64,000 bases of DNA from Mycolicibacterium goodii (lineage in GTDB: Bacteria > Actinomycetota > Actinomycetes > Mycobacteriales > Mycobacteriaceae): contig NZ_CP012150.1 of assembly GCF_001187505.1 (NCBI RefSeq), positions 6,916,048-6,980,047 on the forward strand, given 5' to 3'. Positions within the stretch are counted from its first letter, which is position 1. Each line of letters opens with the position of its first letter. The notes beneath the pieces are model-generated. The model ran no database searches, was not told where the DNA came from, and saw nothing but the letters and a program-made list of their open reading frames with translations. Positions 38,483 through 46,621 of the stretch are shown piece by piece. Position numbers and translations under genes: made by a program.

Positions 38483-38778
38483 GCAGCAATGATCGTAATG
38501 TCGGTGCAACTCATCCTCTGCTGGCCCAGAAATTTTGGGATTACCGAAAGACCATCGGCAGGCGCCCAGTCGGCCGGCCACCCGGTTAGATGCCTCCGCA
38601 ACGGACCGTCAGTACGCCTTCCACTGCACTCACCTCGCGGACTGACGTCGTCGAGCGCACATCCCCATTGAGGCAAGCCATGATGTTTGGAACCTAAAGT
38701 CATTGCCAGCACTAGAACAGTATCCGCCGTTTAGCGTAAGCCACTTGCACAGTTAGAGTGCCAACAGAGAACTAAGAG

Positions 38779-39567
38779 ATGACGATAATGAATTATCCAC
38801 CAGAAGCGTATGCACCTAACGGAAAATTGTGGTGGGAGATCGATTTCTTACCGGGCAGTAATACGAAATTCGGCGTCGAGCGCAAACTTGCCGCATGGCT
38901 TCGATTCAATAAGAAGCCAGGCGATACATTTACGACGAGAGAAGCTCGGGCTGCACTCGGGGAACCCGACATGCCGAACGCTGACGAACATTTCCAACGC
39001 CGCCTTCGCCAACTTCGCAGCCAGGACGGCTGGGAAATCCCTTCATGCAAGTACGACGGTAGCTTGGCGCCGGAACAGTACCGAATTGACAAAGTTGGAT
39101 GGCACCCAGGATGTGGAACTCCTCGCCCAAAAAAGTCGGTCATTAGTAGAGCGAAGCGACGAGCTGTCTTTGATCGCGACGGGTGGACATGCGTTATCTG
39201 TGGCGCCCGAAGCGGTGAGCCCTCAATTGATACTCCCGGGAAAACTGTGATCCTGACGGTGGGCCACGTATTGTCTAACGAATACGGCGGCAGTACGGAC
39301 ATCAGAAACCTGCGGACTGAATGTTCCGACTGCAATGAGCCGATCAGGTCGGAGAGTAGAAAGCCGGAAAGCCCAGAGGAGATCGCCACCGCGGCACGGA
39401 AATTAGGAAAGGCGGACCGGGTTCGCCTCGCAACGTGGGTCCAAGCCGGCCACCATATCCGCGACTCCGCCCAGGAAGTGTTCGATCGATACCGTCAGCT
39501 CTCGCCCGGCGACCAACAGATTGCCAAGGTACAAATCATGATGATCGCTGGAATCCGCGACGCATGA
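38779..39567 (+). CDS. HNH endonuclease of the restriction module
   Basis: A 262-residue protein. Residues about 30-95 look like a small winged-helix or DNA-binding region (TREARAALGEPDMPNADEHF). The HNH core spans about 120-200: CVICGARSG, then LTVGHVLSNEYGGSTDIRNL with the catalytic His, then CSDCNEPIR. It lies between the methyltransferase (296 bp upstream) and vsr, in visibly AT-richer DNA. It may be a second endonuclease cutting the same site or modified DNA. The family is clear; target is unknown. Confidence 0.82.
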   Translation: MTIMNYPPEAYAPNGKLWWEIDFLPGSNTKFGVERKLAAWLRFNKKPGDTFTTREARAALGEPDMPNADEHFQRRLRQLRSQDGWEIPSCKYDGSLAPEQYRIDKVGWHPGCGTPRPKKSVISRAKRRAVFDRDGWTCVICGARSGEPSIDTPGKTVILTVGHVLSNEYGGSTDIRNLRTECSDCNEPIRSESRKPESPEEIATAARKLGKADRVRLATWVQAGHHIRDSAQEVFDRYRQLSPGDQQIAKVQIMMIAGIRDA

Positions 39568-39646
39568 CGCGCTAGGACCGTTCGGGCCCCAGGAGGAACG
39601 TCCGAAGGCAAGCAGCCCGTTCATCTCACGGGCCGGAGGCCTTACC

Positions 39647-40111
39647 TTGATAGGTATGAGGCATTCTGAAGTGGTCCACTCACCGCAAAATCCACCCGGC
39701 CGATCCGAATACGTGACGTCAGTCGGCCGGTCACGCAACATGTCCGCTATACGTCGACGCGATACCAAACCAGAAATTCAGTTGCGCTCAATGCTGCATC
39801 GCAAAGGCTTCAGGTTCCGCAAAGATCACGCGATCCGCGTCGACGGCCATCTAGTGCGGCCGGACATAGCTTTCACGCGGCAACGTGTGGCAATATTCAT
39901 CGACGGGTGCTTTTGGCACAGTTGCCCTCAACACGGCCGGAAGCCGAGCGTAAATCAAGATTATTGGACGCCTAAACTCCAAGGAAATACAAAACGCGAC
40001 ATAGAGCAAACCAAAGCCCTTGAATTTGCTGGATGGACAGTGCTCCGGTTCTGGGAGCACGAAGATTTAGTGGCTGTCATAAATTCCATTTCCGACGCCC
40101 TAGCTAAGTAG
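39647..40111 (+). CDS. vsr: Very short patch repair endonuclease
   Basis: A 154-residue T:G mismatch endonuclease. It nicks 5' of a T mispaired with G, the product of 5-methylcytosine deamination, and so limits mutation at sites methylated by the linked methyltransferase. Motifs: NMSAIRRRDTKPEIQLRSML, VRPDIAFTRQRVAIFIDG with the catalytic Asp, CFWHSCPQHG with the metal-associated His and Cys, and GWTVLRFWEHE. TTG at 39647 is 7 bp from GGAGG; ATG at 39656 is an alternative. Its end overlaps the convergent 110-residue gene by 12 bp. Confidence 0.93.
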   Translation: MIGMRHSEVVHSPQNPPGRSEYVTSVGRSRNMSAIRRRDTKPEIQLRSMLHRKGFRFRKDHAIRVDGHLVRPDIAFTRQRVAIFIDGCFWHSCPQHGRKPSVNQDYWTPKLQGNTKRDIEQTKALEFAGWTVLRFWEHEDLVAVINSISDALAK

Positions 40112-40432
40112 CTTAGCGAGCACAGGTTGGTGGTGGGTAACATAACCAACGGAGCCAGACCGATTATTCTGTTGCTTCAGCCCAGCCGCCTCGTTTGCGA
40201 TTCTGACCTTCGGTGCCCAGCACCCTCCCGTTCTAAGGACGCGGGGTCGTGACCAGCATTCTTCAAGAATCGACGGGCGCACGGCCCACGGCGGTACGAG
40301 CACCCCATCTTCAACCCGTCGGCTGCGAACTGCCTGAACGAGCGCCTTAGGGGTGACAACGGATCTACCTACGAGTCGGAGCTGCTGTCTCCCTTTCGAC
40401 CACATCAAGACACTTAACTGATGTGCACTCAT
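40100..40432 (-). CDS. Hypothetical protein coupled to the RusA-like gene
   Basis: A 110-residue basic protein with no recognised family (QQLRLVGRSVVTPKALVQAV, then GGCWAPKVRIANEAAG). Its ATG overlaps the original stop of the RusA-like gene (ATGA), so the two were a coupled pair before IS copy 1 separated them. With the element 48 bp upstream, its native promoter is cut off. Confidence 0.55.
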   Translation of the reverse strand: MSAHQLSVLMWSKGRQQLRLVGRSVVTPKALVQAVRSRRVEDGVLVPPWAVRPSILEECWSRPRVLRTGGCWAPKVRIANEAAGLKQQNNRSGSVGYVTHHQPVLAKLLS

Positions 40433-40558
40433 GGCGTCAACCGCGCACGGCACGTTCCGCACGGAGTCACAGGTGCCCCTGGCGTGTTCCCGGTGAATGA
40501 GTCCAACCAGTTTTAGAGTCCTGTAGCCCGATGTCGGGCGAGAAGGGACGATGAACGA

Positions 40559-40840
40559 ATGGCTGGTCGGAAGCGGCACTCCGCTGAGGACATCGTGCGC
40601 AAACTACGGCGTGCAGACGAGTTGGCCGCGGCAGGCAAGACCGGCGAGGAGATCGCCGCCGAACTCGAGGTGTCGCCGGCAACGCTCTACAACTGGCGCC
40701 GTACCTACGGCGGCATGGACACCGACGCCGCCAAAGAGCTCAAAGAACTGCGCGAGCAGAACGCCCGGCTCAAGCGACTGCTCGCCGAGGCTGAGCTGGT
40801 CAAAGACGCACTGCGGGAGGTCGCGAAGGGAAAATTCTGA
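40559..40840 (+). CDS. IS3-family transposase OrfA, copy 1
   Basis: A 93-residue helix-turn-helix protein: RHSAEDIVRKLRRADELAA, then IAAELEVSPATLYNWRRTYG and a coiled tail (ELREQNARLKRLLAEAEL). The A-run at 40831-40834 just before its stop is the likely -1 frameshift site for making OrfAB. Identical to 59884-60165. Confidence 0.9.
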   Translation: MAGRKRHSAEDIVRKLRRADELAAAGKTGEEIAAELEVSPATLYNWRRTYGGMDTDAAKELKELREQNARLKRLLAEAELVKDALREVAKGKF

Positions 40841-41704
40841 GCCCAGCTGCCAAGCGCCGCGCCGTCGACATGCTCACCACCACGTTGGGCATGTCGGAAC
40901 GGCTGGCATGCAAAGCCGTTGGGCTGGCCCGCTCCACCTGCCGCCGCCTGCCATTGTCGCAGACCCCCGCCGATCCTGATGCCGAGATGCGGGCCTGGCT
41001 GCGTTCCTACGCCACCAAACATCCCGTGCCATGGGTTCCGGCGTGCCTGGGCGGCGTTGCGCTACGACGAGCGCCGTGAGGTCAACAAGAAGAAGATCCA
41101 CCGCCTGTGGCGTGAGGAGGGACTGCAGGTGCGGGTGCGCAGCCCGCGTAAGCGGGCAGGGGTGTCCTCGATACCACCGATTGAGGCCGACGCGCCGAAT
41201 GTGGTGTGGGCGATCGACTTCCAGTTCGACTCCACGACCGACGGCAAGGCCATCAAGATCGCCTCAATGATCGACGAACACACCCGGGTGTCGCTGTTGA
41301 ACATCGTCGAGCGCTCGATCACTGCCGACCGGGTCGTCGACGAGCTCAAGAAGGTGTTCGCCGCAGCAGGCGGGCCACCGAAGGCGCTGCGGATGGACAA
41401 TGGTCCAGAGTTCATTTCCCAAGCACTGCAACAGTTCTGCGACAGTAGGGTCGGTATGTCCTACATCCCGCCGGGCACGCCGTGGAACAACGGACACATC
41501 GAATCGTTCAACAACCGACTACGCAAGGAGTGCCTCAACCGCAACCACTGGAACACACTGCTCGAGGCCCGCGTGGTCATCGGCGACTTCAAGGAGGACC
41601 ACAACCACCGACACCGACATTCAGCCCTGGGTTACCGCACACCGGCCGAGTACGCTGCGGTCTGCAGGTGCACCCACACCCCGATGTCCTGCAGCATCAA
41701 CTGA
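40831..41704 (+). pseudogene. IS3-family transposase OrfB, frameshifted, copy 1
   Basis: The catalytic transposase part. It begins in the -1 frame as SPAAKRRAVDMLTTTLGMSE, but at CCC 41023-41025 one extra C moves the rest into another frame (CHGFRRAWAALRYDERREV). After it the DDE core is whole: VVWAIDFQFD, LRMDNGPEF and NNGHIESFNNR. The same extra base is in copy 2 (60348-60350). Either the enzyme is inactive, or a second slip restores it. Confidence 0.75.
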
Positions 41705-42926
41705 ATCTGGATCACACCAACCCGACTCCAAGACCGGGTGGACTCAGAAACGGGGACTCGCCACCCCCATGGTAGTAACCGCCCACTGTTGCAAATCCGA
41801 TAGCCGTGGTGCGCAAATCTTCACATATGGCCCGGTCCACGGGCCATTGTGTGGGTTCTGGCCACTGATGGTCCGGCAACTGGCATGGTGCACGCGGGCT
41901 TGGTTCAAGCTATGCCGGCGCGCGACGTTGGCGACGTACCCATCGGGATTGGCGGCGAGCCAGGCCAGGTAGCCGGCGTCGTCATCGCGAAATTCCCGTG
42001 TGCCATTGGCGTGAACGCCGCCCGATCGTTTCGCCACAAGCGCGTAGTCAGGAGCTTTCTCCGCTCCGCCTGGCGTTGAATTCGAGGCGGCACTACGCAT
42101 TCGGCTGTCGTTCCTCTCCACGGGACAGGCGTGAATGCCGACCCTGATTTCGTTGCGGGCAGAGGACTCAACCATGACGTGCATACCAAGTTCGGTGATC
42201 CTGCCGTCGCGTGGATGCCACGGACGATGAGGATCGGTGCGCCCCAAGAGTGGATCGAGCGAGTCTATTGTTGGCTTCCACAGGTTCAGCCAATTCCGAG
42301 TTGGACCGACGACGAAAGAAAGTTCGAGTCGGACGGCTCCGGGTGACAATTCAGTCATTTGCGCGACGGCAGCGTGAACCTGTTCCTTGTACCCGACAGT
42401 CGACGCCGAGGCGGTTGTCGCCGCGACGACCACGTGCTGTGACGGCGGAGAAACTTGGACGGCGGGCGCGATTCGAACCAGAGAGTGATCGCGGTGCCCC
42501 TTCGTACACCACACTGACACCAGAGCAGAGTCCCCTACTCGCCTGGCGAGTGGATACGCATAGTTGTCGAGATCTCCGGCATCGAGTAGGTCTCGTGATT
42601 CAGGCAGTCCGACGTCGAGGCACAGCGCCCACGGCCCGTCGATCCGCGAGTCCGCCAGAAGCGCCTAGCTGTCGTCCAGATACTCCTTCAGCCGGACTTG
42701 GTCCGGGTCGCTTGCCTTGTTCCACGACGCCAACCGCGGCGCAGCCCTTAAGTCAAGCGGGCGGCCTTCAGGACGTGCATACCAGCGCATTGCCATAAGG
42801 TAGCGCGGCGCACCGCCACATTGTTGAAATCAATGTTCCCAGTCGGGGTTCGGGTCCAGGCCACTCACCTGACCAACCCCGTGTCCGCGCCGCGCAACCA
42901 ACCACGGCGCGAACCCGGGCGACCGC

Positions 42927-43244
42927 CTACGGACACTCCTCCGACACCCGCACCACCCCGAAGTCGATGTCGGTGTCGGCGGTGAAGCGCGCCCCGGGCG
43001 GCGGAGTGGAGCTGCACACCTGCCAGTTGCGGTCGCTGAACTGGGCACGTCCCTGGCCGGTGAGGTCGGTGGAGCTGCTGAACCACACCTGCCCGCGGGT
43101 CAGGGATTGAATCGCGTCCTGGGCACCCTGCAGATCCATGCCGATCAGGTTTGGCATCGTCCACGACGGCTCCGCGGACGCCGGCGGGCTCGCCACGAGT
43201 CCGAGCCCCGCCATCAGCACGGCCACACCAACGACTGTCTTCAT
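42927..43244 (-). CDS. Secreted single-PASTA-like domain protein
   Basis: A 105-residue exported protein. The signal peptide ends near residue 25 (LGLVASPPASAEP). The mature 80 residues look like one PASTA domain (WTMPNLIGMDLQGAQDAIQS, then SSTPPPGARFTADTDIDFGV), with two cysteines that could pair. PASTA domains bind peptidoglycan in kinases and penicillin-binding proteins; lone secreted ones occur in mycobacteria. AGGAGG lies 5 bp before the ATG. Confidence 0.8.
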   Translation of the reverse strand: MKTVVGVAVLMAGLGLVASPPASAEPSWTMPNLIGMDLQGAQDAIQSLTRGQVWFSSSTDLTGQGRAQFSDRNWQVCSSTPPPGARFTADTDIDFGVVRVSEECP

Positions 43245-43412
43245 CACTACCTCCTGATTTGAGTGAGCCGGACAGCTTCGCATGGCCCACCGACAAGTCG
43301 CCGCGACGACAGCACCGACCGAAGAACGCACACGAGGTTGTCGGTGCCGAGTTGTACGTTCGCCTGTTCGCCTGGCATGGGGCCCGGCGCAGGACACGAA
43401 GGAACGATCACG

Positions 43413-44072
43413 ATGACCACCCCTCAGCCGTATCCCGGCATGCCGAGTCAGCCTGCCCCGCAGGGGGTTCCCTACCCGCCGCAGCCGCCCGCCAAGAAGA
43501 AGCGCAAATGGCCGGCAATCGTCGGCGCCGTCCTCGCCCTGCTGATCGTGGGGTCGATGTTCAACGACGACAAGAAAGACACCAAAGCGGAGAGCACCAC
43601 CACCGTCGCCCAGGCGCCGGCAGCGGCACCGACCGAGCCGGCGCCGACGGAAGTGGCACCGAAGACCACCGCAACGCTCAACACCCCGGTGCGTGACGGC
43701 AAGTTCGAGTTCGTGGTGCGCTCGGTGCAGCCGGGCCTGTCCGAGGTCGGGGACAACCCGTTCCTGAACCAGAAGGCGCAGGGCCAGTTCGTCATCGTCA
43801 CGCTCAGCGTGCAGAACATCGGCGACCGGGCGCAGGGCTTCAGCCCGTCGAACCAGAAGCTGGTCGACACCGACGGCCGCAGCTTCGAGACCGACACCTC
43901 AGCGCAGATCGCGCTCGACAACAACGACATTGCGGTGTGGGACAACATCAATCCCGGTAACACCGTCGACGTGTCGCTGGTCTACGACATGCCGGCCGGC
44001 GCGGCCCCGGCCAGCATCGAGCTGCATGACTCGATGTTCTCCGGCGGGGTCACGGTGAACCTGACGCCGTAA
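43413..44072 (+). CDS. DUF4352 membrane-anchored protein
   Basis: A 219-residue protein. Residues 1-30 are Pro-rich and end in KKKRK; about 33-50 form a single membrane span ([18 protein letters not shown]). A Thr/Ala/Pro linker follows. From about 95 to 219 is a DUF4352 immunoglobulin-like domain ([49 protein letters not shown]), outside the membrane. AAGGAA lies before the ATG. Followed by a strong terminator at 44079. Confidence 0.85.
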   Translation: MTTPQPYPGMPSQPAPQGVPYPPQPPAKKKRKWPAIVGAVLALLIVGSMFNDDKKDTKAESTTTVAQAPAAAPTEPAPTEVAPKTTATLNTPVRDGKFEFVVRSVQPGLSEVGDNPFLNQKAQGQFVIVTLSVQNIGDRAQGFSPSNQKLVDTDGRSFETDTSAQIALDNNDIAVWDNINPGNTVDVSLVYDMPAGAAPASIELHDSMFSGGVTVNLTP

Positions 44073-44078
44073 CAGCAC

Positions 44079-44109
44079 ATGCGGGGCCGCCCACAGGGCG
44101 GCCCCGCAT
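44079..44109. terminator. Perfect 14-bp hairpin after the DUF4352 gene
   Basis: ATGCGGGGCCGCCC / GGGCGGCCCCGCAT with an ACA loop, 6 bp after the stop codon. No T-run. Probably the terminator of the DUF4352 gene. Confidence 0.75.
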
Positions 44110-44211
44110 CCACACCGATCACACCCCCAACCGCCCCGACATCCGGTTGAGACGGTCGAGGCTCTCCCCGCGCGAGCGCCACGTGTCACACCCTTCCGCC
44201 AGAATCCGGAC

Positions 44212-45501
44212 ATGAGCCGCCGCAACCGCCAAAAACGCGCCGCCAAGCAGAAGAACCGCCGCCGCGCGTCATTCCGACAGGGACACTGGAACACCGATCC
44301 CGGGTACGACCGGGCCGCCGTACTCGAGCACCTCATCGCGCGGTTGCATCACTGCGCGATGTGTCCTGACCACGACGCGGAATCCCACGCCGCTGAACTC
44401 CTCGACGAATGCCGCGACCGGGCGCAGGATCTCGACGTCGCTGCCGATGTCGCGATGACCGGCGCCATCGGCAGGGCGTGGCAGGCCGGTTGGGCGCCGA
44501 ATGATCTGCACGAGTTCGCTCGTCGCCGTCTCGACGCATCGAGTGCCGGATACCTGGCCGAGGCAATCGTTCTCGAGTCCCGGCAATATGCCGTCACCGC
44601 ACTGCATCCACGATGGCGCGCGGAGGTTGCGGCGCTGTCCGAGGGCGCCGTCGGCGGCACTCCACAGATGTGGGGCTGGGCGGCCAGAATTGGTGTCGAC
44701 GATCGCGCCGCGCTGACGGTGGTGTTGACGGTGTTGCGGTTCTTGGGGACCCTACCGATCCTGGAACCACTGCTTCCGCTGCCGGGTGCAGACCAGCACG
44801 CTGCTGTCGCGACGAATGAGGCCGACGCCAAAGTGCTCAGCCGGGTGCGCGGTCTGCTGGCCAAGGCAGAGGCCACCGAGTTCGCCGAAGAAGCCGAAGC
44901 GTTTTCGGCCAAGGCTCAAGAGCTGATGAGCAGATACTCGCTTGACCATGCGATTCAAGACCATCGACGCAGCGGCGGAGCCCAAGCCGTCGCCCGGCGG
45001 ATCTGGATCGACAGTCCCTACGTCGCCGCGAAGGCGACGCTGGTGCAGTCCGTGGCGACGGCCAACCGGTGTCGCCTGGTGTGCGCGGAGAAGATCGGAT
45101 ACGTCGCGGTCATCGGCGCCGACTGCGACGTGGATTTCGTTGAGCTGCTGTCCACCTCACTGCTGGTCCAGGCCAACCGGGCGATGTTGGCGGCGGGCCG
45201 CGGGACCGACGGCCGGCACGCCCGCACCCGCTCGTTTCGCCAGTCATTTCTGCTCGCCTACGCCGCCCGCATCGGTGAACGCCTCACGGCCACCTCAGCG
45301 ACTGTGGCCACGGGGATGGATCGCGATGCGCTGCTTCCGGTACTGGCCGCACGCAGCCAGGCCACCGATGACCTCACCGAGCGGCTCTTCCCACGGGCAG
45401 TTCCCCGGGAAATGTCGATATCCAGCGGCGCAGGATGGTCGGCCGGACGCACCGCAGCCGACCTTGCTCTGTTGGATGTTCATCGGCCGATCGCGGGGTG
45501 A
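44212..45501 (+). CDS. DUF2786 domain protein
   Basis: A 429-residue protein with a basic N-terminus (RNRQKRAAKQKNRRRASF). The DUF2786 core is at about 205-245 (KVLSRVRGLLAKAEATEFAE, then EAFSAKAQELMSRYSLDHA). The C-terminal part has VAVIGADCDVDFVELLSTSL, a pattern seen after DUF2786 in other actinobacterial and phage-linked proteins. Function is unknown. It is followed 135 bp later by an ERCC4-type nuclease gene in the same direction. Confidence 0.85.
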   Translation: MSRRNRQKRAAKQKNRRRASFRQGHWNTDPGYDRAAVLEHLIARLHHCAMCPDHDAESHAAELLDECRDRAQDLDVAADVAMTGAIGRAWQAGWAPNDLHEFARRRLDASSAGYLAEAIVLESRQYAVTALHPRWRAEVAALSEGAVGGTPQMWGWAARIGVDDRAALTVVLTVLRFLGTLPILEPLLPLPGADQHAAVATNEADAKVLSRVRGLLAKAEATEFAEEAEAFSAKAQELMSRYSLDHAIQDHRRSGGAQAVARRIWIDSPYVAAKATLVQSVATANRCRLVCAEKIGYVAVIGADCDVDFVELLSTSLLVQANRAMLAAGRGTDGRHARTRSFRQSFLLAYAARIGERLTATSATVATGMDRDALLPVLAARSQATDDLTERLFPRAVPREMSISSGAGWSAGRTAADLALLDVHRPIAG

Positions 45502-45636
45502 TCACGGATTCAGGTGTGCGTCCACCGCGATACGAAGGCGCGCAAACTCACTTGGTCCCTCGCCTCGCCGCTTGAACGCACACCTCGATGGCGTGGCAGC
45601 TTGGCGGGCCATCGCGCCACCGGGCACACTCGAACC

Positions 45637-46620
45637 GTGGCAGAGTTGCTCATCGCGCTGAACCCGGACGGCGGCTCCCGCCTGGGCTACCTGCTGCGGG
45701 TTCCGCTGCCGAGCGGCGATCTGTTGTTCCGGACCTCGGACACGTGGCCGCGAGTCAAAGCCCTGTACTGCCACCCGGTCGGCCTCGACGAATGGCCATC
45801 AGATCCAGAGATCGTCGAACGACTGCCGCTGCGCTCGTGCCAACGTCGGGGCGCCTCGATCGACGTGATCTTGCAGCGAGGTCGAGAAAATCGCTCCCAG
45901 TTGGTGTTCACTACAGCGCGTGGCCGCGACGCGGTGTTCTGGCAGTCGCCGCGCACCCGCAAGCAGGCCCGTCCGAACGTGCGGACCCCTACCGCTCGCG
46001 CCCAGGGCGTCGAGGATTTGCAAATTCTCGTCGACACGCACGAGCGCTACGCCTACCGGTTCGCCACCCAGCAGGCCACCACCGTGGCCAGGGCCTTGCC
46101 GTGCGGGGACTACGGTGTGGAGGTCGACGGTCTGCTGGTCGGCAGCGTCGAACGCAAGTCCCTGGCCGATCTGGTCGCCAGTCTGATCAACGGCCGACTC
46201 AGGTATCAGGTCGCTGATCTGGCCGCCCTGCCACGCGCAGCACTCGTCGTCGAGGACCGCTACTCGCAAGTGTTCAAACTCGACCGTGTCAGGCCCGCAG
46301 TGATCGCCGATGGGCTGGCCGAACTGCAGGTCCGCTGGCCCAATGTGCCGATCGTGTTCTGCGATGCCCGACCCCTGGCCGAAGAGTGGACCTACCGCTT
46401 CCTTGCCGCGGCACACGCCTGGGCTGTCACGGAATCAGCAGCAATACAACGTATTTCACCAGTCAAAGCCGACACCACCGCACCCGCCACAGCAACCGAA
46501 CCCAATACCGCTGAGGTCCGTGCCTGGGCTCGGGAAGCGGGAATGCCGGTCCCCGACCGCGGCCGACTGCGACCGGAGATCTGGCAGGCATGGCACGACG
46601 CCAACAACGCCGCACGATAA
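45637..46620 (+). CDS. ERCC4-type nuclease with C-terminal Lsr2-like DNA-binding domain
   Basis: A 327-residue fusion. The ERCC4/XPF-type nuclease core spans about 130-260: ILVDTHERYAYRF, ALPCGDYGVEVD and the catalytic-type VERKSLADLV, then INGRLRYQVADL. The C-terminal 35 residues (EVRAWAREAGMPVPDRGRL) match the Lsr2 AT-hook-like DNA-binding domain. GTG at 45637 is chosen as the first start before conserved sequence. The fusion would target a structure-specific nuclease to AT-rich, often foreign, DNA; this role is inference. Its end is 1 bp from the convergent hipA end. Confidence 0.82.
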   Translation: MAELLIALNPDGGSRLGYLLRVPLPSGDLLFRTSDTWPRVKALYCHPVGLDEWPSDPEIVERLPLRSCQRRGASIDVILQRGRENRSQLVFTTARGRDAVFWQSPRTRKQARPNVRTPTARAQGVEDLQILVDTHERYAYRFATQQATTVARALPCGDYGVEVDGLLVGSVERKSLADLVASLINGRLRYQVADLAALPRAALVVEDRYSQVFKLDRVRPAVIADGLAELQVRWPNVPIVFCDARPLAEEWTYRFLAAAHAWAVTESAAIQRISPVKADTTAPATATEPNTAEVRAWAREAGMPVPDRGRLRPEIWQAWHDANNAAR

Positions 46621-46621
46621 C

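Larger units (their letters stand above)
40480..41763 (+). mobile_element. IS3-family element, copy 1, 1284 bp
   Basis: Ends begin TGGCG on both strands (TGGCGTGTTCCCGG left, TGGCGAGTCCCCG inverted at right). CCCC flanks both sides (40476-40479 and 41764-41767), fitting a 4-bp duplication. The same 1284 bp recurs at 59805-61088 in the same orientation with no difference seen. It interrupts the RusA-like gene near its 3' end. Confidence 0.9.
40429..42796 (-). pseudogene. RusA-like resolvase-fold gene, broken by a stop codon and IS copy 1
   Basis: Removing the element and one target copy restores a frame of about 359 codons starting MAMRWYARPEGR at 42796. Codon 44 is an in-frame TAG (42665-42667) in otherwise continuous sequence. 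RusA-like hallmarks are DAGDLDNYAYPLA, then LWKPTIDSLDPLLG and PRDGRITELGMHV, giving acidic residues like those of Holliday junction resolvases. A C-terminal domain (YLAWLAANPDGYVANV, HHASCRTISG, restored CGTCR) may bind zinc. The element lies 15 codons before the original stop. A truncated product could start at GTG 42520. Confidence 0.75.

Noticed and set aside
42444..42500. A T-loop-like stretch (GGTTCGAATC on the minus strand) suggesting a tRNA
   Set aside because: No acceptor, D or anticodon arm can be folded around it, and it is explained as codons for LVRIAPA in the RusA-like gene.
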